64,000 bases of DNA from Levilactobacillus lanxiensis (lineage in GTDB: Bacteria; Bacillota; Bacilli; Lactobacillales; Lactobacillaceae), in assembly GCF_016861655.1 (NCBI RefSeq), contig NZ_BOLN01000007.1, forward strand, positions 62,001 through 126,000, given 5' to 3'. Below, piece by piece: positions 18,208 through 28,400 of this stretch. Under the pieces are notes generated by a model. The model did no database searches. It saw nothing but the letters and a program-made list of their open reading frames with translations, and was not told the origin of the DNA. Both the position numbers and the translations under genes were made by a program. Each line of letters begins with the position of its first letter. Positions within the stretch are counted from its first letter, which is position 1.

Positions 18208-20016
18208 TTGAAACAAATTCCCAAACGTTCCGCAGTTCCCACGGCCCTGACCTGGGACTTAACCACGATTTACCCCGATGATGCGGCCTTTAAAGCTGCC
18301 GTGAAGGACGTCCAAGCCGAAGCGACGAAGATGGCCGCCATGAAAGGGCAATTATCCCAGAGCGGTGCCGACCTGTACCGCGTGACCAAGGCCAACTTTG
18401 ACCTGGAACGCCAGTTAGAACGCGTTTACGTTTACGCCTCCCTGAAGAATGATCAGGATACCGGCGATGCGGCCGCTCAAGCCTTAATGGGTCAGGCGGA
18501 AGGCCTCTTGGCAACCGTTGGGGCAGCAGCGTCCTGGTTCGAGCCAGAAGTCTTGGCCTTGGACCCAGCTGACCTACAAAAGCTGATCGATGCTGAGCCG
18601 AAATTAGCGGCGTATCAACACATCTTTGACGTCTTAGGGCAACAACGGGCCCACACACTGTCCGTTCAAGAAGAAAAGCTCTTGGCGGGGGCCAGCGACA
18701 TTTTCGCCGCCTCATCGAAGACCTACAGCGTGCTGAGCGATGCCGACTTGAAGTTCCCCGTCGTTCAGGACGAAAAGGGTGATGACGTTCGGCTCTCCGA
18801 AGGCCTCTATGGGGTCCTGCTGGAATCCACCACGCCAGCCGTTCGTGAACAGGCCTTTAAGGCCCTGTACAGCGTCTATCAACAATTCCGGCACACCTTT
18901 GCCTCCACGCTGGCTAGCGAAGTTAAAACGCATAATTTTAACGCTGACGTTCGTCATTATGCCAGTGCCCGTGAAGCCGCGATGAGTGCCAACAACGTGC
19001 CCGCCGTGGTTTACGATACGCTGGTCAAGACGGTCAACGATCACTTGGATTCCCTGCACCAGTACGTGAACCTGCGTAAGGAAATCCTGGGCCTGCCCGA
19101 ACTGCACATGTACGACCTGTACACGCCAATCACCGGGGAACCTAGCCTGAGCTACACCTACGAGGAAGCCCAACAGGAAGCCTTGAAGGCGCTGAGCGTG
19201 CTCGGTCCCGATTACGTGGCCAACGTGCAGAAGATGTTCGATACCCGCGCGATTGACGTCGTGGAAAACGAAGGCAAGCGCACGGGGGCCTATTCCGGTG
19301 GGATGTACGACACCAAACCTTACATCCTGTTGAACTGGCAGGACAGCTTGGAAAGCCTGTTCACGCTGGTCCACGAAATGGGTCACAGCATGCACAGTCA
19401 CTACACCCGGACGAACCAACCCTACCAGTACGGGGAATACTCCATCTTTGTGGCCGAAATTGCATCGACGACGAACGAAAACCTCTTAACGGATTACCTG
19501 CTGAAGACGCAAACGGATCCCCAGGTACGGGCTTACGTGTTGAACCACTACCTGGATGGGTTCAAGGGGACCGTTTACCGGCAGACCCAGTTCGCTGAAT
19601 TTGAAGATTACATTCACACGCAAGCCGCTGCCGGGGAGACTCTGACGGCCGACTTCATGAGTAAATTCTACGGTGACCTGAACCGGCGTTACTACGGCGA
19701 CGGGGTCGTGTCCGATCCCCAAATCGCTGACGAGTGGACGCGGATTCCACATTTCTACTACAACTACTACGTTTACCAGTATTCCACTGGTTTCGCGGCC
19801 GCAACAACCTTGGCCCAACGCGTGTTGAGTGGGGATGACGCCAAGCGCGAGGCTTATCTGAACTACCTGAAGTCTGGGAGCTCCGACTTGCCACTGAACG
19901 TGATGAAGAAGGCCGGCGTCGATATGACGCAGCCAGATTACCTGCAGACGGCGTTTAAGACGTTTGATGACCGCTTAGCTGAATTCAGCCAACTGGCCCA
20001 TGAATTAAAGAAATAA
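18208..20016 (+). CDS. pepF: oligoendopeptidase F
   Basis: Cytoplasmic zinc M3-family peptidase that cuts oligopeptides. The zinc site VHEMGHSMHSHY (HExxH) lies near residue 393, with the downstream Glu in FVAEIASTTNE. I choose TTG 18208 (602 residues, the usual length), 9 bases after AAAGGAGG; an in-frame ATG at 18199 touches that site. TGGTAAAAT about 35 bp upstream is a possible extended -10. It follows coiA by 65 bp. Confidence 0.95.
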   Translation: MKQIPKRSAVPTALTWDLTTIYPDDAAFKAAVKDVQAEATKMAAMKGQLSQSGADLYRVTKANFDLERQLERVYVYASLKNDQDTGDAAAQALMGQAEGLLATVGAAASWFEPEVLALDPADLQKLIDAEPKLAAYQHIFDVLGQQRAHTLSVQEEKLLAGASDIFAASSKTYSVLSDADLKFPVVQDEKGDDVRLSEGLYGVLLESTTPAVREQAFKALYSVYQQFRHTFASTLASEVKTHNFNADVRHYASAREAAMSANNVPAVVYDTLVKTVNDHLDSLHQYVNLRKEILGLPELHMYDLYTPITGEPSLSYTYEEAQQEALKALSVLGPDYVANVQKMFDTRAIDVVENEGKRTGAYSGGMYDTKPYILLNWQDSLESLFTLVHEMGHSMHSHYTRTNQPYQYGEYSIFVAEIASTTNENLLTDYLLKTQTDPQVRAYVLNHYLDGFKGTVYRQTQFAEFEDYIHTQAAAGETLTADFMSKFYGDLNRRYYGDGVVSDPQIADEWTRIPHFYYNYYVYQYSTGFAAATTLAQRVLSGDDAKREAYLNYLKSGSSDLPLNVMKKAGVDMTQPDYLQTAFKTFDDRLAEFSQLAHELKK

Positions 20017-20023
20017 CGCGTAA

Positions 20024-20072
20024 AAAAAGAGACTGATCACCCACCCGTAATTGGGCAGTGATCAGTCTCTTT
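20024..20072. terminator. bidirectional terminator between pepF and degV
   Basis: AAAGAGACTGATCAC and GTGATCAGTCTCTTT form a perfect 15-bp stem. Read on the minus strand it is followed by seven T, serving degV best; pepF can use it too. Confidence 0.85.
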
Positions 20073-20092
20073 GGGTTGCATGCAGATTAAAT

Positions 20093-20953
20093 TTAGTAGG
20101 ATTGCCAGTCGCGTTGCCAAATCAGGCCCATGGTCTTTTCACCGGTGTGGACGCTGATGGCGGGGCCGAGTTGACTCTGGACCACACGGACTTCTGGAAA
20201 TTGGTCGGTGAGCGCGGCGTCCCAGTCGTCGGCTAGGTCAGCGTTGTTGGCGTTGATGACCGTGACCAACAGAGGATAGTCGACCTGGGTCAACGTCTCC
20301 TGGAGCTTATCGGTCATGTAGTGGAAGGCTTTCTTCATGGTTCGTTCCTTGCCAATGGCGATGATCTTGCCCTCGTCGTTGAACGTCAGGAGGGGCTTGA
20401 TGTTGAGCAGGTTACCAATGATGGCCGAACGGTTACTGAGGCGACCGGTCCGGGCCAAATGGCTCAGGTTGTCCACGGCAAAGTACACGTTCATGGTATC
20501 GCGCAAGTCTTCGAGTTGCGGGACGATGTCGGCGGCTGCGTTGCCGTTAGCGACCAATTGGCCCGCTAACAGGCACAGGTTGGCCTCGCCGGCACTGGCG
20601 ACCAGGGAATCGACCGGGTAGATGTGGGCCTTGGTGTAAGTCCGGCAGAACATCTTGAGGTTGCTCATGAACGAGGTGATTCCACTGGATAGGTGAATCG
20701 AAATAATTTCGTCATAGCCTTCGTCGGCCAGCCGGTCGTAGGCTTCTTCAATCTGGCCCAGGGAGACCTGCGCCGTGGTGGGAAGCTCCTGATCCGTCTT
20801 TAGGTAGTCGTAGAACGTCTTCAGACTTAACTTGGATTCGGCGTACTGCTGGCCACCCAAAATCACGGTGATGGGCAGAACCACGATATGAAATTGCTTG
20901 ATCTGTTCAGGGGTGAGGTAGGAGGCGGTGTCCGTAACGATAGCTGTTCGCAT
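20093..20953 (-). CDS. DegV-family fatty-acid-binding protein
   Basis: DegV/FakB family proteins bind a fatty acid and present it to the FakA kinase for phosphorylation. The 286 residues begin IVTDTASYLT, then have LPTTAQVSLGQ, the SSGITSFMSN loop, and LLNIKPLLTFNDEGKI, all family marks; the acyl-contacting Ser/Thr positions look intact. Which fatty acid it carries cannot be read. Single gene with its own terminator. Confidence 0.93.
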   Translation of the reverse strand: MRTAIVTDTASYLTPEQIKQFHIVVLPITVILGGQQYAESKLSLKTFYDYLKTDQELPTTAQVSLGQIEEAYDRLADEGYDEIISIHLSSGITSFMSNLKMFCRTYTKAHIYPVDSLVASAGEANLCLLAGQLVANGNAAADIVPQLEDLRDTMNVYFAVDNLSHLARTGRLSNRSAIIGNLLNIKPLLTFNDEGKIIAIGKERTMKKAFHYMTDKLQETLTQVDYPLLVTVINANNADLADDWDAALTDQFPEVRVVQSQLGPAISVHTGEKTMGLIWQRDWQSY

Positions 20954-21203
20954 AAGTTTTCCCTTCAGTTCAACAAAATAGTTGGGTCAATCATACCATA
21001 TTGCATTCTAATTCGGTAGTGGAATGTATCACTTACATTTACAATTAAGCGGATGATTCGTGAGTTGGAGACACCCCGGACCAGTCAAAATTTAGATGGC
21101 CTGCCCACAACGTGCTGACCGAGATTACCCGCACGAAAAAACTGGCCCCGTAAAATCACGCAGATTTTACGAAGCCAGTTTTTAAGTTGAACAAGCTACG
21201 AAA
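20954..21203. other. spacer between spxH and degV
   Basis: Contains the spxH terminator (21136-21184) and presumably the degV promoter; nothing else recognised. Confidence 0.5.
21136..21184 (-). terminator. terminator of spxH
   Basis: AAAAACTGGC...GCCAGTTTTT encloses a second stem CGTAAAATC/GATTTTACG; six T follow on the minus strand. Confidence 0.88.
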
Positions 21204-21854
21204 CTACAACACACGTAGGTTGGGTTGATTGTTCCCCAGCATTAATGAAGTCGCCTGTTCATTAGTTTGATAATTAGGTTCAGCCATTAACATTTCTTTC
21301 GTGGCAACGCCTTGGCTTTCACAGACGTCGCAGAGGGCATCATAAGTCACGTCGTTTAAGAGCAACCCACAGTCGGAAACATCACAGTTAAAAATCACAG
21401 CGGATGAGGATTGTTCGATCTTCATTTCAGCCGCTAACTTTTGATCCGTCTTGAAGGCTTGTTTCGCCAGATCAGATTGACAGTCTTCCGTGAACATGTC
21501 GAGGTCCAGGTGGCACTTCTTGGCCATTTCTAAAGTCAGTTCTTCCGTAAAACTTTGGTGCTGACTGACAACGGCATCCTGCATGTTGAGCAGGAATTTG
21601 CGCCCCTTACGCTTTCCTTGAAAAAGGGCGGCCTTATAAGCCAAAATTGCTTGGTAGGTGACGTTGAAGCGCGCGTTTCTCTCAGCGAGCGTTGGCCGCG
21701 AAGAGAGGGATTGCGCGATGATCTGTTGGTTAAGCAACGGAACAAACTGGAACGACACCTTGCTATTAAGATGATCGGCCAACCGCATGATATTTCGTTC
21801 AGAACGCATACAACGCGCACCGAGCGGGTTGACGAACAAATAGACTTCTAACAC
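21204..21854 (-). CDS. spxH: ClpXP adaptor SpxH (YjbH-like, DsbA-fold)
   Basis: Adaptor that delivers the redox regulator Spx to ClpXP. The DsbA-like protein has VNPLGARCMRSERNI at the start, matching the lactobacillar YjbH N-terminus, with a single Cys rather than a CxxC. Start is a GTG at 21854 (V12 of the longer frame), placed 7 bases after AGGAGG; upstream codons have no site. Length about 216 residues. In B. subtilis the same order yjbH...yjbM-yjbN-yjbO occurs, matching the divergent relQ-nadK-rlu operon here. Confidence 0.9.
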   Translation of the reverse strand: MLEVYLFVNPLGARCMRSERNIMRLADHLNSKVSFQFVPLLNQQIIAQSLSSRPTLAERNARFNVTYQAILAYKAALFQGKRKGRKFLLNMQDAVVSQHQSFTEELTLEMAKKCHLDLDMFTEDCQSDLAKQAFKTDQKLAAEMKIEQSSSAVIFNCDVSDCGLLLNDVTYDALCDVCESQGVATKEMLMAEPNYQTNEQATSLMLGNNQPNLRVL

Positions 21855-22212
21855 ATTGCTTCCTCCTATACCTGTCCTAGTTGGCAATCAGCAAGGGTCG
21901 CCAAACAAAAAGTAACAATACCACTACATTACCAAAATTTCAAAAAATAGCAATTGGAACGTTTGTTTGAGGTGAAGACCGTTCGTTTAAAACGCAACCC
22001 TATCATGCAACATTTTTGCGCGGACGTAAAGCTAAACGCCTCGTAAAAGGGAGGCGGTCCTTTCGTCAAACGATAAGTGAAATGTTTAACAAATTAATGA
22101 GGTAATTACTCTCAGTTGCTGAAGAAATATGGTAAAATCGAGAGATGAGTCATGTTTTACCCGAGAGAAAATCACCGGGTAGACGTGGAATTAAGGTTGG
22201 GGGATAGTCATT
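21855..22212. other. divergent promoter region between spxH and relQ
   Basis: 358 bp without a gene. It contains a small hairpin AACGCCTC/GAGGCGGT near 22033-22055 and TGGTAAAAT (22130-22138), a possible extended -10 for relQ. A palindromic ACCCGAGAGAAAATCACCGGGT lies shortly before the relQ start. Confidence 0.45.
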
Positions 22213-22869
22213 ATGGTAACGAACTGGGATCAATTTTTATTGCCCTATCAACAGGCCGTGAGTGAGCTCAAGGTGAAGCTCCGCGGTATCCGCAAGCAAT
22301 TTGAAAATAAAAATGAGCGGCCGCCGATTGAGTTCGTGACGGGTCGGGTCAAGCCAGTCCCCAGCATCAAGGAAAAGATGTCCCGGCGCCACGTGGCCGA
22401 GGAACGGCTGGAACAGGATATGCAAGACATTGCGGGCTTGCGGATCATGTGTCAGTTCGTGGAAGACATTTACCAAGTCGTCGACCTGTTACGGCGGCGG
22501 ACCGACCTGACGATTCTAGAGGAACGGGATTACATCCATAATGAGAAGCCGAGTGGTTATCGGTCTTACCATATTGTGGTGGAATATCCAGTTCAGCTGG
22601 TTTCCGGTGAGAAGAAGATTCTGGCCGAGATTCAGGTGCGGACGCTGGCCATGAACTTTTGGGCCACCATCGAGCATTCATTAAATTACAAATACCAGGG
22701 CGCCTTTCCTGAGGAACTCAGCGACCGCCTGCAACGGGCAGCCGAGGCCGCCTTTAAGTTGGACACGGAAATGTCCGAGATTCGTGAAGAAATTCAAGAG
22801 GCCCAGCAATATACGCCGAAGCATGAGAGCGATGTGGATGGAACGCCTCACCAGAATAAGGAAGATTAG
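22213..22869 (+). CDS. relQ: small alarmone synthetase RelQ (GTP pyrophosphokinase)
   Basis: Makes (p)ppGpp from GTP/GDP and ATP without a hydrolase domain. The 218 residues show [26 protein letters not shown], the catalytic stretch [18 protein letters not shown] and [17 protein letters not shown], all RelA/SpoT synthetase motifs. The C-terminus is the usual charged helical tail used for tetramer formation. Followed 2 bp later by nadK, so it heads a three-gene operon with nadK and rlu; the same grouping exists in many Firmicutes. Confidence 0.96.
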   Translation: MVTNWDQFLLPYQQAVSELKVKLRGIRKQFENKNERPPIEFVTGRVKPVPSIKEKMSRRHVAEERLEQDMQDIAGLRIMCQFVEDIYQVVDLLRRRTDLTILEERDYIHNEKPSGYRSYHIVVEYPVQLVSGEKKILAEIQVRTLAMNFWATIEHSLNYKYQGAFPEELSDRLQRAAEAAFKLDTEMSEIREEIQEAQQYTPKHESDVDGTPHQNKED

Positions 22870-22871
22870 TT

Positions 22872-23675
22872 ATGAAGGTTTCCATTTTTAGTAATAACGG
22901 CCCGTCCTCACAGAAGGTGGCGACGGCGCTGCACCGTGGCTTAGAGGCTGCGGGGGTGACCATCGATAGTCTGAACCCAGATATCGTGGTCACGGTCGGC
23001 GGGGATGGCACGCTGCTGTCCGCGTTCCACCATTACAATGACCGACTCGACAAGGTCCGCTTTGTCGGGATTCATACCGGCCACCTGGGCTTTTACACCG
23101 ACTGGCGGGACTTCGAGGTCCAGGAGCTGGTCGACAGTTTGGCCGACGACAACGGCCAAAGCGTGAGCTATCCACTATTGTCGATTCAGGTCGACTACGC
23201 GGATGGCACGCACTCGGATCAGGCACTGGCCTTAAACGAATCCACCATTAAAAAGGTCTCTGGGACCATGGTCGCGGACGTGTACATCAAGGACGAACTC
23301 TTCGAAAGTTTTCGGGGGGATGGCCTGTGCATTTCGACGCCGACCGGTTCCACGGCCTACAACAAGTCGGTGGGCGGGGCAGTGCTCAACCCGCGGTTCA
23401 ACGCGATTCAAATGGCAGAGATTGCGTCCATTAACAATTTAGTCTTCCGGACATTGGGGTCCCCCCTGATTATCCCAGCGGACGAATGGATTCGCATCGA
23501 ACCCACGGACCCGACCGACAACGTCTTAATGTGTGATCAGCTTGGCATCGAAGGCCGGCCTATCAAGGCCATCTCGTACCGCATTGCGCGGCAACGCATC
23601 GCCTTCGCTGAGTATCGCCATACCCATTTCTGGCAACGGGTCGAGGCTTCCTTCATCGGAAGGGAGAACGCATGA
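22872..23675 (+). CDS. nadK: NAD kinase
   Basis: Phosphorylates NAD to NADP. The 267 residues have the [13 protein letters not shown] motif with the catalytic Asp, the [10 protein letters not shown] loop, LNESTIKK and the glycine-rich [17 protein letters not shown] motif. It starts 2 bp after relQ and overlaps the pseudouridine synthase gene by 4 bp (ATGA), showing tight coupling. Confidence 0.97.
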   Translation: MKVSIFSNNGPSSQKVATALHRGLEAAGVTIDSLNPDIVVTVGGDGTLLSAFHHYNDRLDKVRFVGIHTGHLGFYTDWRDFEVQELVDSLADDNGQSVSYPLLSIQVDYADGTHSDQALALNESTIKKVSGTMVADVYIKDELFESFRGDGLCISTPTGSTAYNKSVGGAVLNPRFNAIQMAEIASINNLVFRTLGSPLIIPADEWIRIEPTDPTDNVLMCDQLGIEGRPIKAISYRIARQRIAFAEYRHTHFWQRVEASFIGRENA

Positions 23676-24571
23676 TCAATTTTAAATGGACAGTGACCGG
23701 TGAGAGCCCGGTCCACGTACGCACGGTGCTGATGGCCCACGGGGTCACCCGCACCTTTTTGAAACGCGTGAAATTTCACGGCGGCATCATCACGCTGGAT
23801 GGGGTCGAGGTCCGGGTGATTGCGATGGCTCAGCCGGGGCAAACGGTGGGGCTACAGCTGCCACCGGAGCAGGCCAACGACCACGTGGCAACCTCGTTTA
23901 AGCCGCTGGACATCCTCTATGAGGACCCGCACTTCTTGGTCGTCAATAAGCCGGCTGAGATGGCCTCTGTGCCGTCGCACCTGTATCCAGATGATACGTT
24001 AGCTAATCGGGTCAAAGGGCACCTGACGGCGATTCACGCGCCCAGCACGGTCACCCATATTGTGACGCGCTTGGATCGGGAGACTAGTGGGGCGGTGCTG
24101 TTTGCCAAGCATCACTTTGCCCATTCCATCCTGGATAAGCAGCTGAAGGATCACGCACTGGACAAACGCTACATTGCGCTGGCAACTGGCCGAATCTCCG
24201 TGGATCACCAGCTGATCGACGAACCAATTGGGCGGGCGGCGGACTCCTTTATCAAACGAACCGTTCGGCCAGATGGGCGCGCGGCCCAGACAGAGTTCTG
24301 GGTCCGGGGTCGGTCTCGTTCGGCCACCTTACTAGCCCTCAAGCTCCATACCGGGCGGACCCATCAAATTCGGGTCCATTGCCAGTCAATTGGGCACCCG
24401 CTAGTGGGAGATTGGTTGTACGGCAAACAAACCAACCCCTGGATTCACCGCCAAGCCCTGCACTGCGCACGTTTGCGCTTCTATCAGCCGTTCCTAGGCA
24501 AGTGGATCACCTGCTACGCACCATTGCCAGATGACATGGCAGCGGTTATCACTAACGAGCTTGTAAACTGA
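23672..24571 (+). CDS. RluA/RluD-family pseudouridine synthase
   Basis: Isomerises uridines in RNA. The catalytic motif [15 protein letters not shown] (catalytic Asp) is near residue 130, and [14 protein letters not shown] is the second signature. The N-terminal S4-like region ([22 protein letters not shown]) is present. At 299 residues it fits the YjbO/RluD group; the target position cannot be told. Last gene of relQ-nadK-rlu, followed by a terminator. Confidence 0.94.
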   Translation: MINFKWTVTGESPVHVRTVLMAHGVTRTFLKRVKFHGGIITLDGVEVRVIAMAQPGQTVGLQLPPEQANDHVATSFKPLDILYEDPHFLVVNKPAEMASVPSHLYPDDTLANRVKGHLTAIHAPSTVTHIVTRLDRETSGAVLFAKHHFAHSILDKQLKDHALDKRYIALATGRISVDHQLIDEPIGRAADSFIKRTVRPDGRAAQTEFWVRGRSRSATLLALKLHTGRTHQIRVHCQSIGHPLVGDWLYGKQTNPWIHRQALHCARLRFYQPFLGKWITCYAPLPDDMAAVITNELVN

Positions 24572-24587
24572 ATAATCTAGATAAAAG

Positions 24588-24621
24588 GTCCCGTCAACGC
24601 AGTCTGTTGGCGGGATTTTTG
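24588..24621 (+). terminator. terminator of the relQ operon
   Basis: TCCCGTCAAC and GTTGGCGGGA form a stem with one G-U pair and a short loop, then five T. Confidence 0.88.
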
Positions 24622-25420
24622 TGTCGATAAATATCCAATTGTTGGTGGTTTATACGGGGATGACTAGCCGAAATTTGACAAGTTGGCAATGAAAACGGTT
24701 TCTGAAAGCTGATGACCTGAGGCGATATCGGCCGAGTCAAAATATAAATGGATTAATAGACGGATGAATAAAATAGTTAAAATTGCGAAGAATATTAATG
24801 TTACACATTTAGAAATGTGTGTGCACAGTAAACTGATTTACGTGAAAAGTTAAGGATTTCTAAACTAAATGCTTGATTTTTGAGCGTAAAAATGGCCAAT
24901 AACCATTTGCGCATAAATCGTCGTATGGACAATATTTTCATCAAAATATAATTTTTCGAAACTATGAATATGTTTTTACGAATTTAGAACAGTTAATGGT
25001 ATAACCCCTGTATTTATCGCACGATAGAAAGGTAACAATTAATTAACACTTCATAAACCCTAATTTAACGCGATTTATAAACTGAACTAATCAGGAAAAA
25101 GGCTGATTATTGGCTTAATAATTCTAACTTTGCAGATAAAATGACGGCAAAAAGTTTGATGTGATAGTTTTAACAATTAACATAGTTTTAGCGAAATCTT
25201 AGAAATATTATCAATAAATTTATCTTTAAAACAGTGCGTAGAGTAAATCTATGCTAGAATAGCAATTGTCAGGGGATGGTTTATAGGGGAGACCCTTTAT
25301 TAGGGAAATGTGTATAGACCATTCAATGTAAGCTAATTAATTTATGGGAAACTCAATCACTAGGAGTAGCGATTGTCACTCATCTATCACAAAGACAACT
25401 TTTAAGGAGGACGATTAAAA
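24622..25420 (+). promoter_or_regulatory. AT-rich 800-bp leader and promoter region of the serine-rich repeat protein
   Basis: Strongly AT-rich compared with flanking genes and without a gene. Near the 3' end two stem-loops can form in the 5' UTR: ATGGTTTATA (25276-25285) with TATAGACCAT (25313-25322), and CAATCACT (25354-25361) with AGCGATTG (25368-25375), the latter exposing AGGAGT in its loop. TATGCT/TAGAAT at 25250-25260 is a weak -10 candidate. The ribosome site AAGGAGG (25404-25410) is 10 bases before the GTG start. Confidence 0.5.
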
Positions 25421-28400
25421 GTGAAATTCATGCGGAATAAAGCTTTTAACGGCGACCCTAAATTACGGTACAAGATGTACAAGGTAGGGAAGACCTGGGT
25501 CTTCGCTGCATTGGCATCCTTTTCGTTATTAGGTGCAGGAACGATGTCAGCTAGTGCGGATGCAACGAGCACGGATGACGCAACCAATAGTAGTAAAGTC
25601 GCCACATCAGCTGCCAGCTCAACGAGTTCGGGAGCAGATCAGCAGGAACAGAAGAGTGCATCAACAGCCAGTAGTGCAGGTGCGAGCAGCGAGACTAGCG
25701 CTGCCAGCTCAGCAGCCTCAAGCGAATCATCTAAAGCGGTAGTTGAATCTGCATCGGTTTCCGACGCCAGCAGTTCAGCCGCTTCATCTTCAAGCAACAC
25801 TAGTAGTGCCACCACGGCAACCGCCACTAGCGCGGTCACGACTAGTGCAGCAACGTCAACGACGGACGCTGCAAGTGTTGCTTCTAGTGCCGCTGCCAAC
25901 GTTAAGACGGACGTCACACTGAGTACCAACGTGACCAAGACAGTTGCGAAGGTTGCGACGACTAAGAAGGCCGTTGTCACGCCCGTAGCTGAAAACGATA
26001 CCGTGACGGTGGGGACATCTGATGAGACTAAGGTCACCACGGATGCTGACAACGATGCGAGTGCCGCCGCCAGTGCAGCCGCTGCTGCCAAGGCCAGTGC
26101 CACGACCGCTAGTAGTTATGCAGCGCTGGTGCCAACGAGTGACGTGAATAACGCCTACACGGCAACCAGTAGCTACGCAGCAAAGACGGACACGGCTTCT
26201 GAGTTAACGCATTACTACAGCAGTTTAGCTTCTGGTTACAAACAAGCGGTTGCTGATGGCATGGGCGATTCAGACAGCTTAATGAACAATTATGTATCCG
26301 CTTTGACCGCAGCCAAATCGGCCGCAAGTAACGCAACGTCATACGCCAACCTGGCTTCTAGTACCGCGGCAATTGCCAAATCAGCCGCTGCTGTTGGTTT
26401 GAAAGACATGGTTAGCAGCGCTAATTTGCCAACGTTCTCAGCCGCTGCTGCAGCTAGCGAAGCAGCCATTGCTGCCGCCGCTGCCGCAAGTAGCGCCTAC
26501 AACGCCACGCAATACGATACCAGTAACGCGGCGGCAGTTGCGGCCTACGCAACGGCTAACAGTGCCGCTTCAGACGCAGCCAACGCTTCATCCTTAGCAA
26601 CATCCTTAGCTGGCGACGCCCAAGCCCAATACAGTGTAGCCAACAGCGCTGCCCTGAGTGGGGACTACGAAGCAGCTAGTGCCGCGCTGATCTCAGCCAA
26701 TGGGATTTCTAGTCAAGCACTAGATGCTTACAATGCGGCCAGCACGGCGAACTCAACTGCCCAATCCGCTGCCCTGACGGCAACGTCTCTGGCAGTTAGT
26801 GATTCAGCAGTGAAGGCATCTTCAAGCGCAGTTTTGGCCGCTGGTTACGCCAGCACAGCCAACTCGTTTGCGTCAGAAGCTAGTGGCTACAAAGGGGACC
26901 AATCCAAGCAATACGCGGAAAGCGCTGCGTCATTTGCAGCAGCAGTTACCTCTTCCGCTAACCTGGCCAGCTCAGCCGCTTCAACGGCTGCCGCTGCAAC
27001 TAGTGCCGCCGACGCTGCTTCATTAGCTCGGGTGGCTAGTTCGGCTGCTTCCGACGCTGCTTTGAACTTGGAAGGTGCTTCTAGTGCCGCTTCCTTGGCC
27101 GCAGCTTATGAAACGGACGCCCAAGGCATTGATGAAAATGAAGAAGAAGATACGAGTGCCATTGGTGGAACGACCAACACACTGACGAGTTCATCGACAG
27201 CAGTGAGCGTGGGCCAGAGCGTTACGCTGACTAACGCCATGACATTGGGCTCATATGCCTTCCCACTTCAAATTGGATCATCATCCTACAAAATTTCTTC
27301 AGCTACTTATACTTGGTATGAATCTACCGATGGTAAGAACTGGACGGTTGCTTCAACTAGTTCGTCCACGGCGACCTCACAGAAATTTACACCAACTTAT
27401 ACTTCAGCGGGGACGTACTACTACTACTTGAAGGTTAGTGGGACAAAAAAGGCAACTTACCTCACTATAAATACGCACTCGTCTACCTTCTCAACGTCGT
27501 CCAACGTTATCACGGTTGTCGTTTCTGACGTCAATGGTAATTACACGGATCAAGCTTCGAGTGCCGCCGCTGCTGCAGATGCGACCGCAGCGTTAGCTTC
27601 CTCAATGGCTAGTTCAGCCAATGCGGCTTACGACCTGTTGGCCAGCACGACGGATCTTGTTTCCGACGTTACGGTTCAAGATTACGCTAGAAGTGCGGCT
27701 AACTACACGAAGAACACGGCTAGTTACGCGACGTTAGCTGTGAAGGCCGCTACTGCAGCCAACAGCGCTAGCAGCTTGGCAGCCTCTTATGAAGCAGAAA
27801 ATAATTACTCCGCTGCCCAATCCGCAGCACTTGATGCGATTGCTGCACAAGCAGATGCCGATTCATACGGCGTCTTGACGACTTCCGCCGCTGCGGATGC
27901 AACGAGATTAGTGGCAGATACCTACACGGCTGCTCAAAAGCAAGAAGCCGCTGCTAATTACTTGGCTTCCAGTTATGCTGCCGCTGCCGCTGGTGCAGCC
28001 AGTCAGGCACTTGATCAAGCCAACATTGCCAACTCTAATGCTGCTGATGCGGCCAACGCATTTGCTTCAGCACCGCTGTATCAAGATGCAGCCTCTGCAG
28101 CTAATGCGGCTGCAATCGCTGCCAATACGGATGCGGCAAGCAACGCGTCAATGGCTGCCGTTAAAGCAACGGAAGCGGCTTCCCATGCGGCAGCCGGTAG
28201 CTTAGCCGATGCCTCAACCGCCGCAGCTAACGCCAAAACGTATCTCAAATGGGCGACCGAAGCCGCTAGTTCTGGTGCTTCCGCAGCTGCTGAAGCAACC
28301 AAGATCATTGTGGATGGCCAATCTTCAGCAGTTAGTGTTAATGCAGCTTCAACGGCTGTCATTGATGCTGCCGCTGCTACCAGTGCACAAGCAGCAGGAT

